Below are positions 13,023 to 13,141 of a stretch of 13,141 nucleotides of DNA, one piece after another. The notes under the pieces were generated by a model, which saw nothing but the letters and a program-made list of their open reading frames with translations, was not told where the DNA came from and searched no databases. The position numbers were made by a program, and so were the translations under genes. Source of the stretch: an uncultured Spartobacteria bacterium (GTDB lineage Bacteria; Verrucomicrobiota; Verrucomicrobiia; Chthoniobacterales; Terrimicrobiaceae); the NCBI GenBank assembly GCA_937960895.1, contig CALCJD010000049.1:1-13141 (forward strand), written 5' to 3'. How positions within the stretch are numbered: position 1 is the stretch's first letter; each line of letters starts with the position of its first letter.

Positions 13023-13141
13023 GTTGGGGAAATCCGGGAGGCGATGGGCACAAGAGGAAACGAAAACCACCGCCCGCAGGTGCCCGGGCCGCCGGCCCTC
13101 CGGTTGCAAAATGCCCTCCCCCGCCCGGCGTCAGGAAACCT
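13023..13141. other. Window end, no feature seen
   Basis: No convincing gene, RNA or promoter is visible in these 119 bases. Open frames exist on both strands but read as proline/arginine/glycine-rich low-complexity sequence. Confidence 0.4.

Noticed and set aside
10469..13051. An 860-codon open frame on the minus strand opposite rpsO and pnp
   Set aside because: It is the antisense of certain housekeeping genes and runs through both terminators; the composition is low-complexity.

Overview
The window is GC-rich, with tightly packed genes, all read on the + strand. It suggests a member of the Verrucomicrobiota/PVC group, possibly Opitutae-like. This is an inference from the style of the genes: a LacI regulator with an unusual HTH-hinge sequence, large secreted sugar-active proteins carrying a CBM9-like tail, a secreted jelly-roll protein, and weak or absent Shine-Dalgarno sequences before most starts. 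There is no rRNA or tRNA to confirm it.

Region 1 (1-8784) looks like a carbohydrate-use locus. It starts with the 3' end of an unidentified gene (1-168) whose stop overlaps the next start (ATGA). Then come a secreted multidomain clan GH-A-type glycoside hydrolase with a C-terminal CBM9-like domain (165-3296), a LacI/GalR regulator (3384-4409), a small secreted jelly-roll/LamG-like protein (4523-5233), a divergent GH29 alpha-L-fucosidase-like protein without a signal peptide (5353-6357), and, 6 bases after it, an 806-residue protein I do not recognise (6364-8784). A candidate promoter and an imperfect CpG-centred dyad lie just downstream of the regulator gene. The simplest reading is extracellular attack and binding of a glycan, sugar-responsive repression, and further processing by the linked pair 5353/6364. 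No transporter, SusC/D pair or sulfatase is visible.

Region 2 (8785-10151) is one M20-family amidohydrolase of the N-carbamoyl-amino-acid hydrolase / allantoate amidohydrolase type. Its upstream region holds a GC-rich hairpin and two striking perfect palindromes (8838-8849 and 8871-8890).

Region 3 (10152-13141) is housekeeping. A 323-base gene-free stretch with several hairpins and an AT-richer promoter-like end leads to rpsO (ribosomal protein S15) and pnp (polynucleotide phosphorylase). This gene pair is widely conserved in bacteria. An intrinsic terminator follows rpsO, a second hairpin with interchangeable arms precedes pnp, and a strong bidirectional-looking terminator follows pnp.

No insertion sequence, CRISPR array, tRNA or phage gene was seen. 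The best candidates for something undescribed are the 806-residue protein with its GH29-like partner, the twin palindromes before the amidohydrolase, and the four-arm hairpin arrangement between rpsO and pnp.
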